From positions 1,240,001 through 1,304,000 of the forward strand of contig NZ_FQWU01000002.1 of NCBI RefSeq assembly GCF_900129765.1: a stretch of DNA of 64,000 nucleotides. The letters are read 5' to 3'. Position numbers and translations under genes: made by a program. Every line of letters begins with the position of its first letter. Position 1 is the stretch's first letter. The notes beneath the pieces were generated by a model. It did no database searches. It saw only the letters and a program-made list of their open reading frames with translations, and was not told the origin of the DNA. Source of the stretch: Massilia sp. CF038 (lineage in GTDB: Bacteria > Pseudomonadota > Gammaproteobacteria > Burkholderiales > Burkholderiaceae_D). Shown in pieces: positions 61,180 to 64,000 of this stretch.

Positions 61180-61383
61180 TTATTTCTTTTGGCTGGACAG
61201 GTAAATCGTCTTGGCATCCTGATGGGCCCGGTCAAGGTTGCGCAAGGCATCGTTCTCGTCATGCGCAACAAAAAACTCGGCATCTTGCGCCTTGACCACC
61301 AGCTTGATGGCGGCCGCATCGCTGAGATTGTATTTTTCGGTGATCAGGGTGGTGACCTCATCAAGATATTCTTCGTACGTCAT
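61180..61383 (-). CDS. small uncharacterised acidic protein
   Basis: 67 residues from ATG 61383 (GAGAAC upstream): MTYEEYLDEVTTLITEKYNLSDAAAIKLVVKAQDAEFFVAHDEND. It is acidic and helical, with no known domain. An upstream ATG at 61416 overlaps the stop of the epimerase gene by four bases (ATGA), so either start implies coupling to that gene. Confidence 0.72.
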   Translation of the reverse strand: MTYEEYLDEVTTLITEKYNLSDAAAIKLVVKAQDAEFFVAHDENDALRNLDRAHQDAKTIYLSSQKK

Positions 61384-61412
61384 GGCGTTCTCATGGTGCT
61401 GGGTTGGAAGCG

Positions 61413-62303
61413 TCATTTTACCAGCGCCATGGCGGCCACGGCAGGCACCAGATCCGGATAGCGCAGGCGCACGCCCAGCTCGGCCTTGATGCGGCCATTG
61501 CGCATGCGGCGCGACTCCGACATGAACGATAGCAGCATGGGCGAGACTTGCGCGGCCAGTTGCGCGCGCGCCACGCGCGGCGGGCGCGGCATGCCGAATG
61601 CATCAGCGACGGTGTCGAAATAATCGGCCATCTTCATGTGGGTATCGTCCACCGCATGATAAATCCGTCCAGGCCCGCCCCTGAACAAGGCCAGCGCCAC
61701 AATGCGCGCCAGGTCGTCGGCATGAATGTGGTTGGTGTACACATCGTCCTGCGCCAGCAGCGCCGGCGTGCCCTGCTCCAGCCGTTTGAGCGGCAAGCGC
61801 TCGGGCGCATAGATGCCCGGCACGCGCAGGATGGCCAGATGGCCGCCGCGGCGCCGGGCCCAGGCGCGCAGCACCTGCTCGGCATCGACCCGGCGCCGGG
61901 CGCGCGCATTGTGCGGGGCCACCGGCCGCGTTTCATCGATCACGGCCCCACCGCAATCGCCATACACGCCACTGGTGCTGACATAAACCACACGCGCGCC
62001 CTCAGGTAGAATGGCGCTCAGATGGCGGGTGCGGCGGTCCAGCAAGCCCTCGGACTGGGGCGGCGCCAGATGCACCACCCGGTGCGCCAGCGCAGCCAGG
62101 CGCGCCAGCGTCTGTGGCTGGTCCAGGTCGGCCACGATCGGAATGGCCCCCGCCGCGCGCAACAGCGCACAGCGCGCCGGGTTGCTGGTGACGGCAAACA
62201 CGCGAAAGCGCGCGCGCACCAGCGGCAGCAAGCGCATGCCGACATCACCGCAACCGAGAATCAGCAGGCGCGGACGCTTGCTCTTGTTATTGATTTGTTT
62301 CAT
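61413..62303 (-). CDS. NAD-dependent epimerase/dehydratase-like protein (YeeZ-like)
   Basis: 296-residue extended-SDR protein. LLILGCGDVGMRLLPLV is the dinucleotide loop, VVYVSTSGVYGDCGG the catalytic region, and DDLARIVALALFRGGPGRIYHAVDD the C-terminal NAD/substrate part. The Tyr of YxxxK is seen in STSGVYGD but the Lys is not at the usual place, as in YeeZ-like members. The start at 62303 is only nine bases from the divergent start at 62313, so no promoter fits between them. Confidence 0.85.
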   Translation of the reverse strand: MKQINNKSKRPRLLILGCGDVGMRLLPLVRARFRVFAVTSNPARCALLRAAGAIPIVADLDQPQTLARLAALAHRVVHLAPPQSEGLLDRRTRHLSAILPEGARVVYVSTSGVYGDCGGAVIDETRPVAPHNARARRRVDAEQVLRAWARRRGGHLAILRVPGIYAPERLPLKRLEQGTPALLAQDDVYTNHIHADDLARIVALALFRGGPGRIYHAVDDTHMKMADYFDTVADAFGMPRPPRVARAQLAAQVSPMLLSFMSESRRMRNGRIKAELGVRLRYPDLVPAVAAMALVK

Positions 62304-62312
62304 AAGGATAGT

Positions 62313-63338
62313 ATGAGTTTCCAGATCACTGTTCAGCCCAGCGGCCACCAATTTGCCTGCGACGCCGACGAAACCGTTCTCTCGGCCGCCATCCGCGCCG
62401 GCATCGGCCTGCCTTACGGCTGCAAGAATGGCGCCTGCGGCTCATGCAAGGGCAAGGTCGTCAGCGGCATGGTCGAGCACAAGGCACACCAGCAGCGCGC
62501 CCTGACGGACGATGAAAAAGCCGCCGGCTTCGCCCTGTTCTGCTGCGCCACCACCGGCGCCGACCTGGTGATCGAAGCGCGCGAAGTGGGCGGCAGCAGC
62601 GAGTATCCAGTCCGCAAAATGCCATCGCGGGTGGCCAGCATCGAAAAAGTCGCGCCGGACGTGGCCGTCATCACCCTGCAACTGCCGGCCAACGAAGTGC
62701 TTGCCTACCGGGCCGGACAGTATATCGAGTTTCTGCTGCGCGATGGCAAGCGCCGCAGTTACAGCATGGCCAGTGCGCCGAATCTGGATGGGCCGCTGAC
62801 GCTGCACATCCGCTACATGGCAGGCGGCATGTTTACCGAACACGTCTTCAACACCATGAAAGAGCGCGACATCCTGCGCTTCGAAGGGCCGCACGGCAGC
62901 TTCTTTTTACGCGAAGAATCGGACAAGCCAATCGTGCTGCTGGCCTCGGGTACTGGCTTCGCCCCGATCAAGGCGCTGGTTGAGCACTTGATCCACCTGG
63001 GCTCGACGCGGCCCGTGCATTTGTACTGGGGCGGACGGCGCCCGCTCGACCTGTACATGCACACCCTGTGTGAAAGCTGGGCCGCCACGCTGCCGAACTT
63101 CCGCTACGTGCCGGTGATCTCGCACGCCTTCCCTGAAGACCACTGGACGGGCCGGACCGGCTTCGTGCATGCAGCGGTGATGGCCGACCTGCCCGACCTG
63201 TCCGGCTACCAGGTCTACGCCTGCGGCGCGCCGGTCGTGGTCGATAGCGCGCGGCGCGACTACGTGGCCCAGTGCGGCCTGCCGGCGGACGAATTCTACG
63301 CTGACGCCTTCACCAGCGAAGCCGACCTGCACACCTGA
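62313..63338 (+). CDS. 2Fe-2S/FAD reductase (CDP-6-deoxy-delta-3,4-glucoseen reductase family)
   Basis: 341-residue enzyme. AAGGATAGT precedes the ATG. The N-terminal plant-type ferredoxin has GCKNGACGSCKG with Cys37, 42 and 45 and a fourth Cys in FCCATTGA. The FNR-like part has the FAD motif RRSYSMAS and the NAD motif GTGFAPIKA, and ends in YACGAPVVVD. Members pass electrons from NAD(P)H to deoxysugar dehydratases or other oxygenases. Product annotation in this family is automatic; the real partner is unknown. Confidence 0.9.
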   Translation: MSFQITVQPSGHQFACDADETVLSAAIRAGIGLPYGCKNGACGSCKGKVVSGMVEHKAHQQRALTDDEKAAGFALFCCATTGADLVIEAREVGGSSEYPVRKMPSRVASIEKVAPDVAVITLQLPANEVLAYRAGQYIEFLLRDGKRRSYSMASAPNLDGPLTLHIRYMAGGMFTEHVFNTMKERDILRFEGPHGSFFLREESDKPIVLLASGTGFAPIKALVEHLIHLGSTRPVHLYWGGRRPLDLYMHTLCESWAATLPNFRYVPVISHAFPEDHWTGRTGFVHAAVMADLPDLSGYQVYACGAPVVVDSARRDYVAQCGLPADEFYADAFTSEADLHT

Positions 63339-63428
63339 GCGTCCGCTCCCGGGCGCACAGCGCCCGCCTTCACAACGTGCCACATCTGCACCCCAGGTCG
63401 CAGAACACATCTCTGCCCAAAACTAACC

Positions 63429-63591
63429 GGGGTCAGACCTCAATACTGCAATTTTTTGGTGCCATAGCCGCAGCTTTGTTTGTGGTTTGTGGCCCGGACG
63501 CATCCGTCCTGCGACATCTGGTCCCGCAGGATACGAAAAGTATTGCAGAAACGAAGTTTGGGGCCATGTTGCAGTAATGAGGTCTGACCCC
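63429..63591. repeat. 163 bp element with 23-bp terminal inverted repeats
   Basis: GGGGTCAGACCTCA at the left end and its complement (with 22 of 23 bases matching over the full arms) at 63569-63591 enclose a 117 bp centre. No transposase is present. It resembles a MITE-like or REP-type element of Burkholderiales with the GGGGTCAGACC end. Confidence 0.83.
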
Positions 63592-63731
63592 GATTGGGGA
63601 CATACGCCGATACAGCAACATGTTGGTGTCTTCAGGTCGGGTTGTGTGGCGTTTTGTGGCCAGCGCGCACCGGTTCTTCGACGCCAGGTGATGCAGGCGA
63701 CGAAAATCTTGCAAAAATGAGGTCTGACCCC
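63569..63731. repeat. second unit sharing the GGGGTCAGACC arm
   Basis: The right arm at 63569-63591 recurs in the same orientation at 63709-63731, 140 bp further on, enclosing another 117 bp spacer. The two units thus share an arm. The last arm ends eight bases before the stop codon of the acyltransferase gene. The 400 bp from 63339 to 63738 holds no gene. Confidence 0.75.
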
Positions 63732-63738
63732 GGTGGGG

Positions 63739-64000
63739 TTAGCGGCGTTTGACGGTGCTGGCGTCGAACTGGTCGCTGTTCTTGCCGGTGATGCCGGCGT
63801 AGAACTGCTGGATTTCGGCCATGTCGGCAGCGATGTCGCCAGTGGGCATGAACATGCGGCCGATGCCGCCGGTCTTGTGCTTGAAGTCGAGGTAGGCCAG
63901 CGCGATCGGCACACCGGCCCCATGCGCCATGTGGTAAAACCCGGTCTTCCAGTGCGTGACTTTGCCGCGCGTGCCTTCGGGCGCCACGATGATGGCCAGC
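63739..64000 (-). CDS. PlsC-type 1-acylglycerol-3-phosphate acyltransferase (5' partial)
   Basis: C-terminal part of an acyltransferase that makes phosphatidic acid or a related lipid. LAIIVAPEGTRGKVTHWKTGFYHMA contains the PEGTR motif of the PlsC family; the usual VPIALAYLDF follows. The frame runs off the window, so the start and HX4D motif are not seen. The gene ends in DASTVKRR, with a repeat element 8 bases downstream. Confidence 0.88.
   Translation of the reverse strand, partial: LAIIVAPEGTRGKVTHWKTGFYHMAHGAGVPIALAYLDFKHKTGGIGRMFMPTGDIAADMAEIQQFYAGITGKNSDQFDASTVKRR

Noticed and set aside
63429-63731. GGGGTCAGACC units taken as part of an insertion sequence
   Set aside because: No transposase gene lies between or beside the arms in the window.
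1-64000. tRNA or rRNA genes
   Set aside because: No cloverleaf-like or ribosomal sequence was recognised on either strand by eye; a dedicated scan could still find one.

Overview
The window is a chromosomal segment of a high-GC beta-proteobacterium. It most resembles the Oxalobacteraceae (Massilia / Duganella / Telluria group). This is inferred from the rpsP-rimM-trmD-rplS operon, the DUF3579 and CobD/CbiB-family genes, the etfBA/acyl-CoA dehydrogenase cluster, and a dense family of palindromic repeats between genes. No rRNA, tRNA, prophage, transposase or CRISPR array was seen. Both edges cut genes: an ABC ATPase at the left and a PlsC-type acyltransferase at the right.

Layout. 1-3.7 kb: sugar-type ABC ATPase, periplasmic TPR protein, FMN reductase. 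3.9-9.4 kb: nutrient uptake locus with a cupin-like protein, a large TonB-dependent receptor, and a divergent GntR/UTRA regulator coupled to an unknown gene. 9.6-13.3 kb: SDR, CBS protein, DUF3579, CobD/CbiB-like protein, CoA-type NUDIX hydrolase. 13.3-15.4 kb: ribosomal operon rpsP-rimM-trmD-rplS, with a recognisable promoter and terminator. 15.7-18.9 kb: TM2 protein, large lipoprotein with an HExxH motif, glycine-zipper protein. 19.2-26.2 kb: acyl-CoA dehydrogenase, etfA, etfB, a TusA-like protein and alaS. 26.3-26.9 kb: tandem array of ~112 bp palindromic units. 26.9-34.2 kb: phosphodiesterase, GlxA-type regulator and divergent DJ-1 protein, metallo-hydrolase, and several small or uncharacterised envelope proteins. 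34.3-39.2 kb: a GH1-RmlD fusion, a Kef-type antiporter and a solute-binding protein.

39.2-45.8 kb is the clearest functional island. A Tat-exported FAD oxidoreductase and a membrane aminopropyltransferase face, across a 67 bp divergent promoter region, an operon of DUF350, SPFH, DUF4178, a 55-residue membrane micro-protein and SpeD. Together these look like a membrane-associated polyamine-type modification system of unknown target. 45.8-52.3 kb: CoA-transferase, DUF1223 protein, two-component system, MFS exporter and LysR regulator. 52.4-54.9 kb: a tightly packed operon of a lone J-domain protein and three proteins of no recognised family. 55.2-59 kb: glnS and a CHASE-domain histidine kinase. 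59.3-60.2 kb: a protein with nine copies of a YCMIRP motif at a 17-residue period. 60.3-64 kb: small proteins, an epimerase and an iron-sulphur flavin reductase transcribed head to head, a second repeat family, and the acyltransferase.

Repeats are a theme of the window. Palindromic elements in at least three sequence classes sit at about ten sites, almost always at gene ends and often touching stop codons. Their arms co-vary. Two of the sites carry local tandem duplications that copied the 3' ends of neighbouring genes. The most interesting candidates for undescribed biology are the YCMIRP repeat protein, the SpeD/SpeE-like membrane island and the J-domain operon.
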